NCBI GenBank assembly: GCA_037043015.1
Contig: CM073330.1
Span: 5,109,263-5,173,262 of the forward strand
Direction: 5' to 3'
Origin: Bryum argenteum
Taxonomy: Eukaryota; Streptophyta; Bryopsida; Bryales; Bryaceae
DNA: 64,000 nt
In this document: piece by piece, positions 49,626 through 61,085 of the stretch
Layout: every line of letters starts with the position of its first letter
How positions within the stretch are numbered: position 1 is the first letter of the stretch
Position numbers and translations under genes: made by a program
Notes under the pieces: model-generated
Seen by the model: the letters and a program-made list of their open reading frames with translations, nothing else
Database searches by the model: none
Told to the model about the DNA's origin: nothing

Positions 49626-50039
49626 ATGGCGATGGCGTTAGGTGCTAGAGTTTACGATATTACCGCACTTCCGAGGGCATCAGTTCGTGTGGTAGCAGAA
49701 GCGAGGAAAACCACCAGCAACAGGATGACGAAGAAGAACAACGCTGTGGACGTGAATGCCGCCTCTTTAAACTCCACTCATCATGTAGGTGAAGAGTCTA
49801 CGCCTGAGGAGGTTAAGAAGACGACAACGCCGAAGGTTCCTTTGCACGAGCTTTTGATGCAGCGGTTCAAATTGGACAAGGCATTGGACGAAGTCGCAGG
49901 GTTTATGGCTCCCCGGGAGAAAGGCGACATCAGGGACGTGATTCTCATGAGCTTGTCGTTCGCTGTGCTTGTTTATATCTCACAGCGCCTTGTTTGCCTT
50001 TATTGTGTGCTCAGGCACATGCCATCCAATTCTTTCTAG
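49626..50039 (+). CDS. Small unknown protein with C-terminal membrane segment
   Basis: A single-exon frame of 137 codons. The N-terminus (MAMALGARVYDITALPRASV) is free of acidic residues at first and rich in A, R and S, like an organelle transit peptide. A charged Lys/Thr-rich middle is followed by VPLHELLMQRFKLDKALDEV and a hydrophobic segment (DVILMSLSFAVLVYISQRLV) about 20 residues from the end. I recognise no family. The upstream G-box cluster and downstream 3' UTR-like DNA support a real gene. A splice site before the stop could alter the C-terminus. Confidence 0.5.
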   Translation: MAMALGARVYDITALPRASVRVVAEARKTTSNRMTKKNNAVDVNAASLNSTHHVGEESTPEEVKKTTTPKVPLHELLMQRFKLDKALDEVAGFMAPREKGDIRDVILMSLSFAVLVYISQRLVCLYCVLRHMPSNSF

Positions 50040-50136
50040 GTTTTTTTTCACACCATTCTTTCACTTATTTATATTTTAATTAGTAGCTTGTTCTTGGATT
50101 GCCACTATTTTGTACAATTTCGTATCCAAATTGGAG

Positions 50137-50820
50137 GTGCAGTCATCGAGTGTAATATAGTTGCCTTCCTTTACTTGTTCGTGTCTCTCATTGGCATTAT
50201 CAATTTGCAGTTAACTTTGATTGTGTGCTCATGTATTGGTGTGCAATTTGTTCTGAAAGATCGATCACGACTGCAGAATAAGCACGGATCTTACATTTTA
50301 CACCATTACTGTATATCTCACTTAGCTTGTTCGTTTAGGCCCTTTTCAGTCAAATTGGTAGTGCAGTCACTGAGTGTAATATAGCTGCCTTGTTCGTGTC
50401 TGCGATTGGTATAAGCAATGTGCAGTGACTGTTTTCTGGTGTGCAATCTGTTCGTGAAGATTGATCACAACTGCAGATCTAGCACGGATCTTGAGTTTTT
50501 TGCATCATTCTTGCGTTCGATCTTATTTAATTTATGATAGGATTTTGTTCAATTTTGTATCCAAGTTGGAGGTGCAGTCACCGAGTATGTGATAGTGTCC
50601 TTCCTGTCCCCGTTCGATAAGGGGTGAGTAGTCTTGTTCCAGGGTCCTCTTGTCCGGTGGGCTTCAGGACTTTGGCTCGACTTTGGCTCGACGAACAGAC
50701 ACTCTAATCACGCCGGTCCTGAAAAAGGACTGGAGTTTTTATCTATCTATCCCCGTTCGATTCTCTGATTGCGCAGTTACTCTGATTGTTTATTAATGAA
50801 GTGTTCGTAAGGATCGATTT
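50137..50820. repeat. Three degenerate tandem units of about 215 bases, the third split by a SINE
   Basis: GTGCAGTCA begins units at 50137, 50361 and 50572. Units 1 and 2 share GAGTGTAATATAG, TGGTGTGCAAT, GATCGATCAC/GATTGATCAC and TAAGCACGGATCTT-like words in order. Unit 3 is interrupted by the SINE copy at 50619-50749 and resumes after it. Confidence 0.6.
50619..50749 (+). mobile_element. SINE, short copy with perfect 12-base target duplication (copy 4)
   Basis: TCCCCGTTCGAT occurs at 50607-50618 and again at 50750-50761. Between them is a 131-base sequence matching only the 3' part of the SINE family: CTTGTTCC, CTCTTGTCCGGTGG, GAACAGACACT, CGCCGGTCC, AAAGGACTGGAG and a TATCTATC tail. It contains a local duplication of CTTTGGCTCGA. 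The intact duplication indicates a relatively recent insertion. Confidence 0.8.
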
Positions 50821-52381
50821 CAACCGAAGGTTTAGTAGGTTTCGGAATGTGAAGGAATTGATAGATTCTGACAGTGGAATGGATCCAGGGGATTGAGGTA
50901 GGATTGTGAGAATACCACCTTCAGCATGCTATATCCAAGGTTCCATGGCTGGCATTTACCGCATTCTTTACCTCTGCCCGTACTGGCTGCGCGACTGGAA
51001 TATGCCCAAATGGATGACTGAAATTCATAAACAAGAGTAGAAGGGTTACATAACGCTCGAGAATCCTTCAGCCAACCAAACTTGACTGTCAAGATGCTCC
51101 GTGATTTCTCCCTGAGACTTCATACCCCGAGAATACAGAGACATGTACCGGATGCTCCTTCCTTGTTGCGAAGTGTCACCGTCTGCTTTTCGTGAAGGAG
51201 TATATGTGCATGATTTCTGTCTTGTTTTGGTTTCTTTCTTAAGATTACGTCAGCTTGTGATTCCTGAACTGTACGTAGATATTTTTGACTACTATTCTCG
51301 AATAGTAAAATAAAGGCTCATGACGATTGACGAGTTCATGTGCTGTACTGTACTGTACTTCACTGCGGCTGGAATTTGTAAGCAATATGTAGGGGACTGT
51401 ACAGTACATGCGTTGCTTTTCCTCCATATTGCATGTGACAATCCCTTCTCGACTAAGAAAAAGTTGGATGCACGAACATTCAACTGCTCAAGAGTATGAA
51501 TGTTTGGTAAACTGGCTCTGCTTTTTATAGCAAATGGGGACAATTTGCCGATTGGTTTTGCATATCTCTGAATAATCAAAGGCGCCAACAATGAGGGACT
51601 CCAACTCATGCTTGAATGATCCTCACCAACCTTCAAAGTCTCCTTGTGTTGTGCTCATTTGGGGTCTCCTTGTATTGTGCTCATTTGGGGTGCTCAAATA
51701 CGATCACTTAAGAGTCTCTTGGAATGGCCGGTATTGAAGTCAGGCTCTTTGTTTCTAGAAAATAGGATACTTATAGATACTTATATGTACAATGTGTCTC
51801 AAAATGACAAGTACAACCAAAGTACAATTTTAGTTCATAGGGTTCTGGGAGTATGTAACATCTCGTAACTTACATGCAAAATTAGTTCATGTTGACTCAC
51901 ATGAACTCAATCTTGTCAAACATGAGGTAAAACCCTCATGATGGTATTTTAAAAAAATGTTTTGGAAGGAGGGGAGATTGTAGATTTTGGAATTGAAAGC
52001 AATCCAAGAAGAGGAACTACCGTATACTCCTCTATCTTTAAATAAGTCCATGATTTGCCAAATTGATTGGACTTCATTTAATGATCTAGATAACTCATTA
52101 ATATGATTGGAATTTCTTTCATGGTCTGAACGGTCAGGATTAAGTACTCATGAAAACAAAACTTTGGATTCTTTGTGAGAAGAGTGTCTAAACCAAAGAC
52201 AGAGAAAGTATCATGTAACTCATGACACGAGTGAAGAAGTGAATGGTTGAGATTTGAGGCACAAAATACACATTCAATCTCACTCCTCACAACCCCACAT
52301 CAAATTAAATAGTTTTGAGAGGGTTTCATGTTATCACAGTTCGCATTGTCAAATTGATTTACAGGAATTCCCTCCCCGAGA
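50821..52381. other. Gene-free stretch
   Basis: No supported gene. A 27-base tandem pair (GGGGTCTCCTTGTATTGTGC type) lies at about 51632-51690, and GTACT is repeated at about 51340-51360. The right end is the likely 3' UTR of the dehydrogenase gene. Confidence 0.4.
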
Positions 52382-54079
52382 CTAAGCATGATGTCGCTTA
52401 GTCAGCATCCATTTCGGCATTCCGGAGGTAAACCACCAATCTCGAATCCAGTAAGGAGAGAAGTAAAGAACACGGAAAACACGAGACATGAAACCGTAGG
52501 TGAAACAAGCAGGAGAAGGCGAGCGTAGAATCACCGCCAGGGCCTTCTTCGCGAACTCAGGAGCAGGCGTCGACCTTGGATCGTGCGATATCGTAATTCG
52601 TTTCAGCAAGTAGTCCTCGTAATCTTTGTAAATTTGTAGCGAGCTCAAGAAGCTCTTTACGACTTGATTTCCGTTCGAAACGATCGCTGTCACTATTGCT
52701 CCCGGAACCAGAAGCATCACGTCGACGTTGAATGGCTTCAATTCCAACCTGCGAGAGACGTATCGCTTAGAGCATATTTTCAGCATGATCTGCGTGTAGA
52801 TTTCTTAGAGATCTGTGTGTACCTCAAAGATTCTGTGCAAGCATGCAAAGCCGCTTTCGAAGATGCGTAAACGCCTGAAAATGGAGCAGATGCAAGACAA
52901 GATATGCTGCCTACGTTCACAATCTTGCCTTTCCCTTTTGCCACCATGTGCGGCACCACGGCTTGAATCAGCATAACAGGACCTGCACAACTTTTTTGTC
53001 AGAGATGTAGTATCCACGGTAAAATTTTATCTTGTCGCACCTCGAAATATCATAAGCCCGCATTAGCATCGGAATTTTGAAGGTGCGCCACTGAGACTTC
53101 AGCAGCGTCCCAAAGGCGGCAGTTTCCGATCCAAGCACCGCGTACTCTCGAGTGCAACTTAATAAAACGACAGAACCTACGGGCAGTATTTAATCACATC
53201 GTTAACGCTACACCTTTCAAAAGGCCTCTCAAATATGCAAGTTCAGAATCAAGAACCTCAGTTGCTCAGGTGCAATCCTCTTAAACGGCGAGCTTGTTTG
53301 CAATCAGATAACGTTACACCTTTCGAATGACGGCTTCTCAAGCAGAAATTTCAACTTTTCTTAAATAAGATACTAGTAAGACTCTACAATCCAGAAAGTG
53401 TTTCTTCAGTTCGAAATTGTTCACACGTACCGACTTATCCTCAATCTCATAAGAAATTACGATACATACGTAAATCTTTGTCTTAGATGAACATGACGAC
53501 TGCCGTCGCACCTCAGTTTCTCAAGAGGAGGCGTAAAAACTTGTTCGCATCTATGAGATCACATGTATTAGCTAGCTTCCATCCATACACAGCGTTGCAT
53601 CGGCTGTTTTCCGCCAACCGGCCGGCCTCCGTAGAAGCAAATTCAAATTCAATCACCTCGAATCTTAAAGCGCAATTTACTTATGAATGCTACAACCTTC
53701 AGTCAAGAAAGTTCAAGAAAATTCTCCTGTAGGCACTGCACGTACCGAGGTAATTAGTTCGGTAGACAGTTTCAACGATATCGATAGGAACTTCCGCAAG
53801 GGGACCAGTGCAAGGAGTAGCGGCATTATTGATGAGGATATCAATTCGTCCAAACTGTTCGATGACGGTTTCCGCAGCCTGCTTGATGCTGTCGGCCGAG
53901 AGCAAATCGAGCGGGAGTGTGTGGATGTGCTCATACGGTTCGAAAATCTTCATGGTGCTCAGCGATCTGGAGGTTGCTATGACGGTGAATCCAGCATCGT
54001 GAAACTCCAGCGCCAGCGCCGCGCCTATTCCTCCGGCAGAACAGCCCGTGATGAGCACCACTTCGTCTCTCCTCGCCAT
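52382..54079 (-). CDS. Short-chain dehydrogenase/reductase, AYR1-like (1-acyl-DHAP reductase)
   Basis: Three exons, 53746-54079, 52823-52982 and 52382-52748, join in phase to 286 residues. Classical SDR marks: the nucleotide site VLITGCSAGGIGAALA, NNAAT after GRIDIL, the catalytic GSISCLASAPFSGVYASSK with Tyr and Lys, and PGAIVT. The C-terminal extension (YFSPYWIRDWWF) is aromatic and could associate with membrane. Yeast AYR1 and plant relatives reduce 1-acyl-dihydroxyacetone phosphate with NADPH at ER or lipid droplets; substrate here is inferred from overall similarity. I start at the ATG of MARRDEVVLITG, since the longer frame upstream has only TTG. Intron 1 is about 760 bases. Confidence 0.93.
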
Positions 54080-54860
54080 CGCTCGGTCGATCGATCGATC
54101 TTCCTCTGGCAACTCCTGCTCGTAGTGGGAGTTTTATAGGCCTTGCAACCACCAGCCTCCCCTTTCTAGTAAATCCTTGTCCGGGTCAAGAGAAAAGTGA
54201 ACCATACAGAATGTGCCATGGGCAACAAAAATTGAACCAGAGCAGATTCTTCTTCCTCGTCTCATTCAAAATAAGTAGATAGTAATAATGACTTGTTCAA
54301 AACTAAATTCTAAGCATGTGCATTATTGACATTTTTTCACTAATTTGAAAAATTGTGTTTGTTGAAACCTATGATTTTAGTGATTAATATATTCCCAGTT
54401 TGTTCATAAAGAAAAGAAAATGAATGGAGTTCTTGGAAGGCCAACATAAATCAAACATCGTTGATTCTATATGCTATGACCACCAAACATAGGCTAAACT
54501 CTCCTCTTGCAATAGCTTGTGGAAACCAAAATAAGTTGAATAGTCTCTCCTTGCACAAAAAGTAGGTGGCCCAAAACTCAATTCTAAGCATGTACATTGT
54601 GACTTTTTCGCTAGTTTGAAAGATCTTATTAGAAAAAAATTATGACTATGTGATCACCACTCCATAATGAATGAAGTCTTCAAATGTCAATGTAAATCAA
54701 ACATTAATTTCACCCTCAATTCTATACGCTATGACAGCCAGACACATGGGTTACTTCACTCTTGTTGTTCCATTCAATGTAATTGGAACTTTGTACAACT
54801 ATCCTATGATAGACTACACGTTTGTATGATGTATTGCAAATCTTGTTGTGCTACTTATAT
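54080..54860. other. Dehydrogenase upstream region
   Basis: Promoter and 5' UTR of the dehydrogenase gene, then AT-rich DNA. Text around 54290-54420 and 54560-54720 is related (TTCTAAGCATGT, TTTTTTCACTAA/TTTTTCGCTAG, CAAATCAAACAT), so a diverged duplication of about 260 bases is likely. Confidence 0.4.
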
Positions 54861-54960
54861 GCTACCCATTATAATTGTCCAGTAGATTCTCTCAAATCTA
54901 CCTCTCAAGTTAGATTTGACAGAACCTACTGAACGATTATAATGAGACAGAGGGAGTACA
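54861..54960. mobile_element. Stowaway-like hairpin MITE, about 100 bases
   Basis: ATTATAATTGTCCAGTAG near the left and CTACTGAACGATTATAAT near the right pair along about 40 bases. The right end GACAGAGGGAGTA is a Stowaway-type end, and the inner TCTCTCAAA words match those after 45764. Confidence 0.6.
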
Positions 54961-57868
54961 AATCAAAATGTTTGTTCTTATGAAATGCTTAGAAATCAAG
55001 ATGTTTGTTCTTAAGATATGCTACAAATCGAAACTTTTATTCTTATGATATACTACAAATCTAGTTGTTCTACTTTCAAATTTTGTGATAATTAATTCAA
55101 TTTTAAATCTCGGAAATTAGTGCAAAGTTGGAGGTATTATTTTAGTTGAACATCTTCTCCACCGCTTTGCTAGTAAAGTTGGGTTGCCAAGATGGAAGCT
55201 ACTCACGAAAGTTTGACTGAAGGAACTTTTAAAGATGATATTCCACAACAACTTGGCCAGTGATGTCAAACGCATGTTCAAATGACGTTTGCCAAACACT
55301 CTTTATTTAAATACTGTAGCATTTTCTAATTAATTTATAGGTTCTTTTGACTTTAATCTCTGTTTCAAGGACACTGTACTTTTATTCTCTCAAGAAAAAA
55401 AAAAACGTGGAAAAGGAGTCATGAAGAAAGAGGAGATCGTCATTGTTTACGTATTAATGAAAAACTATAATACAATAATCTCAATCATCTTGGCTAAAAA
55501 GTTTGTTTATTTTTTATTTTTTTTATTTTTTATTTTTAAAATTATATTTGATTTTACTAGAAGTTTGGTGAGTTGGGTACCATATTCAATTTACACAACC
55601 TTGTTTGGAATCATAGATTGTTCAAACCAAGCTTTCAAACAGAAAGTGGGTAGGGTTTTGCTTAGTATTGAGAAACTTACTATGAGAGAAAATTGATAGT
55701 ATTCTTCAGGAGGGTTTTTCTATTTTATCATATAATGCATATTTTTAGCCAATCATATCAATCTTCATTCACTTATAATAAAAAGTTTGAATTTTTAGAA
55801 TTTGAGTCTCTTCAATTCATCACAAACTAAATGGTTACTACTCCAAGAAAATCAACCATTATATTTTAAATCTTAATATTAACATCTTCAAATCGTTTTT
55901 TTTTAGGAAAATTTTCATAAGAGTTAGAGTATGCACATTTTGATCTCCTTTGGACTATTAGGGGTTGATGATACTAAAGAAAGAGTTATATTTTGCAATG
56001 TAAATTAGATGATAAATGTATTATTTTGCTTTATCTTTTCATTTTGAACAAAAGGGGTATCTTATTATCATGCCACGTTCAATTAAATGTGGATAAATTG
56101 TGAGAAAGTGGAACAAGTGAAGTTAAATGCTGGTGTGTTGCAGAAAGCATAATAAATTAATTTCAAAGATTCCAAATTGTTTATGAAAGACGCTCTTTTT
56201 GAAGTCAAATATAATGATCAAAGTTGTTTTGGTCCAAGGTAATCAATCATAAATATCTGCATATTGCATTCATGACATGATCAAAGCCTTAAGTACTTTG
56301 GCTTATTTTGATCTTAGTGTTTTGGGTTATTAATTTTTGTGTATGTTATGTCCGTGCCATTTTTCTAAGTTAAATAATGCTGTTTTTTGAAAGCTTCCTA
56401 AATGGATATGAAAGTAAGTTATTCAAATCTCAATTGTAGAATAATGTAGTACACTAAGTGTAGGTCATGTGAGTCAAATTTGGAGTTATGGAGTCTTATA
56501 GATTGTTAGATTATAATGTATTGTTCTCAAAATGATTATAAAATTTCAGCATTTTTATTTTAAAGTGGAAATATTTATCAACAAAGCAATTGCAATCAAA
56601 ATTTCACTTACAAGAAAGTTGTTCACTTTTCATTTCAAAACTACTCTTGAACTCAATAAAACACTCAAAATAAATACTTGGCTCAATTGATAGCCTTGCG
56701 GTGGTGAACACTACCTCATATTTTACAAAGGAAGAAATCTAAATCTCTCTTGCACTAAAACCCAAGCCATGTGCCCATGTCTTCAACATGAATTGGATGA
56801 CCTAAAGATTTCTACAGGAAGAACTAGACTTGGATTGAATTTCAATCTAAAAAATAAAACTGATCCAGTGGTGGATATAAATAAAATCCAATGGTGGATA
56901 TAGGAGATACAACTCCGCGAAGACCATGCATTTTTTGGGTTGGGTTTCTGGACCTAAGTACGCTTAGGGGTTAAATATGTATAGAGAGTAACTTATGAAC
57001 AAATTTTGTTATAACTTCTTATTAAATTCCAAATTTTTATTCGAAAGAAATTCATGAATTGGATCCCAAATAAATTCTAGTGTAGAAAACTCAGAAATTG
57101 CAAATTGATCCAAGATGATATGAATTTATGACATGCATCTCAGTGCAAAGAAATTTTTTCTTGAAACATACGAGATGTTTTGCCATTCCAAGTGGATTAT
57201 TTGAACTCCTATGTATCCAATTGGTCCTTGGACCTCCGAACCTGAAAAGTCCAATTTTCTACCACCTTGTTTGAATTGATATATTATCATTGAATTTGTT
57301 GATTGTACTTTTGTACTTTCAGGTGTTAGGATCTCAAACGATGCTATTATATGTACTACCATGTAAAATATTAAGTGTTAGTTTTGTATCACTTGTGAGA
57401 TTGAAGCGGTCAAAGTCGATGTGGAACTTTTCTTGGGCATTGTTTCATGAACTTAGTTCAATTCGTGCGAAGAGGGACTTGATGATTATTACCCAAAAAT
57501 TCTACTCATATCATTTTTCATGTAGATAACTAAGGTGAGAACGCCCATGCAAAATTTTAGAGACTCATTACAATTTTTGAACTTTCTTGCGAGTTGAATT
57601 TTGGATGGTCTAAAAACAACAATTTTGTAAAACATATATCATGTTCATTGTATTTGGTTCAAAAAACATTCGAATGATGAGTAGGTATCTTTTTGAGTTT
57701 GTGATTTAGGCTTTTAGATTTATTCTTCAAAAAATATCAAACATAAAATTCGGAAAGAATAGAAAATTACTAAAAACTTTGAAGCTTGTTGTTCATTGGA
57801 ATTCTGCACTTTCCTCCTCTAGAATGAAATAGTTGGGTGGACTAGTTGGATCCATCATTGCCACCTTG
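54961..57868. other. Long AT-rich gene-free stretch
   Basis: A 91-codon frame at 55421-55696 contains a Phe-rich run from a T-tract and looks like low complexity. CGCTTAGGGGTTAA at about 56964 resembles a right end of the TTAA element family, without a clear partner. Confidence 0.4.
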
Positions 57869-57961
57869 TCCACCCAACTATGGTGGAGAGTTCTTAGACC
57901 ACATTGTTTAGGTACCTCAAAGCCCTCTGGGGGAATACCATGTTGAGTATCCTTAAGGCAA
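57869..57961 (+). mobile_element. SINE fragment (copy 3)
   Basis: TCCACCCAACTATGGTGGAG, then GGTACCTCAAAGCC, TGGGGGAATACCATGTTGAG and TATCCTTAAGGCA match the middle of the SINE at 11204 with more changes than the other copies. Both ends are missing, so this is the oldest copy here. Confidence 0.6.
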
Positions 57962-58573
57962 TATGCCTAAAACGAAGATGGATTCCTTCTTATGAGTCGT
58001 CGAATTGCTTGGACTTAGATACAACAATTACCTCATGGGCACCATCTTCAAAATTCGAGACTTGTATGGGTGAAAAAACTATTGTGGAGAAAGAGATATC
58101 TATTCCAAAAGCAATGACTTTTCATCTCTTGGAGCACATGGCAAATCAATCTCATATATATATACATGTTTGTGTATATATGTAAGAATATATAATACAT
58201 CTTATTTTATCATATCTTCTTAATCTAAATATTTATGAAACTTTGAATGTACCTAAGGTTGGAATTTTGACATTTATTCCAGGTTGCATTGGTAAAAAGT
58301 GCAATTTTTGCCAATTTGTTTTTTAGATTCTCTGAATCACCTAAATTCATGAGGGAGGGAGCAAGTGCAGTTTTCAAAGGCCATGAGCAGTTTTCTTCAA
58401 TACTGTGTTCTAGGTAGGAGGAACTAGCACATTGTTCATCCCAAGAAAGATTAGTAGTCTCGCCATTGGTGTGATGACTGATGACCTCCGGGCATACATC
58501 CAAGAATAGGTCAAACGAACACTCTATTTACGCTTGCCTATAAATAGGTTGGAGTTTTACTTCACCTTCATTG

Positions 58574-58806
58574 TTAACCCCTAAAGGTCTGAGAGTGCTG
58601 TGGCGACCAGTAGAATACGGTGTATTTTGGTTGTATTCGGAGTGAATGCACACCTTTAATGGGTTTGAGTTCAAAGAAGAAGTTGACATTTGAATTAATG
58701 CGGTTCTAGTGAGCTATTACGATTCCAGTTTAGAGTTTTTTGTTGGTAGCAAATCCTAATTATACGACGGCGTACATACTATCCCCAAGGGACTTTTAAG
58801 GGTTAA
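58574..58806. mobile_element. piggyBac-like MITE (TTAA borders)
   Basis: TTAA-CCCCTAAAGGTC at the left and GGGACTTTTAAGGG-TTAA at the right. 233 bases, no coding sequence; ends imperfect. Confidence 0.55.
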
Positions 58807-59095
58807 AAAGTTAGACTTGTGTAAATTTTGACTTGCACATGTGAGAAAGAAGACAAGATGAGCAATGAGCTGAAGATATTGGGAGAGAGCCGACGGAATG
58901 ATGAAATGTTTTGTTGAAACCATGATTGCCAATCATCAAACAACAACCAACACTTGCCAATTATCACAACCAACACTCCCCAATTATCAAACAACAATCA
59001 ACACTTCACTTACAACCGCCATATATTAACCTACAACGGCCATTTATCAACCTAAAACTGCCATTTTCGAACCACAAAGCATGTAGTTGAAACTC

Positions 59096-60077
59096 TTAAC
59101 CCCTAAACGTCCCCAATGTCGTTTTTCTACATTTTGGATGGAGGGCAGAAACTTTGAAGAGCCATAACGCCTTCATCCAAACTCCGTTTTGGATAAAATC
59201 ACTTGGGTTGGGTCCCAAATCAAGTCTAGTGTGTATGGTAAAACTTTCAGAGCCATACAATCAACTATGAATTAATGGCATGCATTTTAGTGAAGGCAGC
59301 TTTTGGTTTTGGGTTTTTAGATATTAGGCATGTTTTATCATTACAAGCCAATTATGTGAAACCAAAAATAGTTTTTGATGAATTTTTCTTACATGTACAT
59401 GGTCTTTAGATGAAATCTAACAATTTTCTACTTGGAAGATTTTTGATCCAACTACTTTTGGTATTACATTTTCAATGATGTTTTCAAAATGAAAAAAGTG
59501 AAAAAATGGATGATTTTTGAACAACTATATCTTTTCATCCACGGTTAGATTTCAACTTTATTTTTTCGGATGGATTCTAATTAGAGTGTACTCCTAGTAG
59601 TACAAATCTTTACCAAATCGAAGATGTTTCGCAGATAAGGCGTAGATTTGAGTGCATAGGGACTAGTTTTGGACTATTTTCCCTTTGTAAATTTTTGGGT
59701 AGTTTTCACCATTGCAAGGATATTTTTTGAGCCAAATAATTATCTTGATGATATTTTTTTTTAAACATGGGTACTATTGAGATGAAGATGAACAACTTTC
59801 TAGTTGGAGAATTTTTCATTGGAGTAGCTTTGTTGGTAGATTTTCCACTCTAAAGTGAAAATGATGAAATTTTGTAGCTTGTTTTGCGCACTAATATGTT
59901 ATGGTCTTTGCAATCTATAAGGCCTCATGACTCAAATTTTGGTCCACATGACCTGCAAGAAGTCTATTACAAGTTTGTACGGTTGAGATCTAAATAGCTT
60001 ATCTTCATTTTCATCTATGACACTTTTTTTGAAAATGTGATTTTGGCTAAAAATAGGTTGGGACGTTTAGGGGTTGA
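59096..60077. mobile_element. Longer piggyBac-like MITE (TTAA/TTGA borders)
   Basis: TTAA-CCCCTAAACGTCCC at the left and GGGACGTTTAGGGG-TTGA at the right: 14-base perfect inverted ends. 982 bases, AT-rich, without a transposase frame. One border TTAA has changed by one base. Confidence 0.62.
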
Positions 60078-61085
60078 ACTCATGACTTATGAACCGTAAT
60101 CATCATGTCATAACACAAAACTCTACTACTAACGATCATGGTAAGTTCATAGGAAGTTGTTGCGCTTCTACCTTTAATGTCATCCACTAAGTTAGTGGAT
60201 GACATTGGGATACATTAGTAACATAAGGCATATGATCCATTACAACTAATGGGAAATTTTGAGAAATTTTAGAACATAAACAAGACGTTCTTATTCTACA
60301 CGAACCTTTACCGAGGTGAAATCAAAGACATGATTTATTTACTTGTCTACCTCGTATCAATACTCAACAAATCAGCTTATAACTAGATGTGCACAATCAA
60401 CCTCAAGACAATAAAAACTGTAAGAAAATCATTCATTAGGATAGACCACACAAGTCGAAAACCGTTTCAGGATCTGGCACTACTAGATCTCAGAAAAATT
60501 CAACACAAACATCAAAGAAGGTTGAAAGTTGACAGATAACCAGTTATTTTGTGAAATGTAGGACTAATATTCGGAATTCATTTTACTTCAGATTTACAAC
60601 ATAAGCTACTGAGTACAAGATCAACTGTAAGTCAGCGACAGATTAGTTCACTCTTTGAACATCACAGATGCAACAAATTCTAAGAAAAGCGGGAAAAATT
60701 CTGAAGTCGGTTACTTGGTAAGAGGAGATAGTGCTTTCAACTTCCAACCCTGAAATGAGAAAGTCAAGCCTGTCACAACACTTTCATAGCATCATCCATG
60801 CCGGGCTCACTCACTGCAAAAAAACAAAATTCCACGTGCAATGCTACCTTCTAGTGACTTATTAGCTACCACCAACTTCAAACTGCCACCACTTATACCA
60901 ACAAGATCGAACCTGATCGCTTGCTGCAGTTGCACCAGGTGGGTAATATTGATCAATTTATGTACAATTGTTCGCCCCCCTTGGCTGGCTACCGAGGACT
61001 ACCCAGGGGGTAAATTAAACCCAACTAGGCAGCTTTGAGAGAACGGTTGTGCTCTATGCCCAAAGTGTGACAAGTTGGAATTTTG
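60078..61085. other. SAS-6 3' flank
   Basis: No gene. The last few hundred bases are probably the SAS-6 3' UTR, possibly with a 3' UTR intron near 60760-60840. Confidence 0.35.

Noticed and set aside
54080-54112. Longer N-terminus for the dehydrogenase
   Set aside because: The upstream extension starts at TTG, not ATG; the family N-terminus fits the ATG at 54077-54079.
55421-55696. 91-codon frame as a membrane protein
   Set aside because: The hydrophobic run comes from a T-rich tract (repeated TTTTTATTTTTT); AT-rich low complexity.
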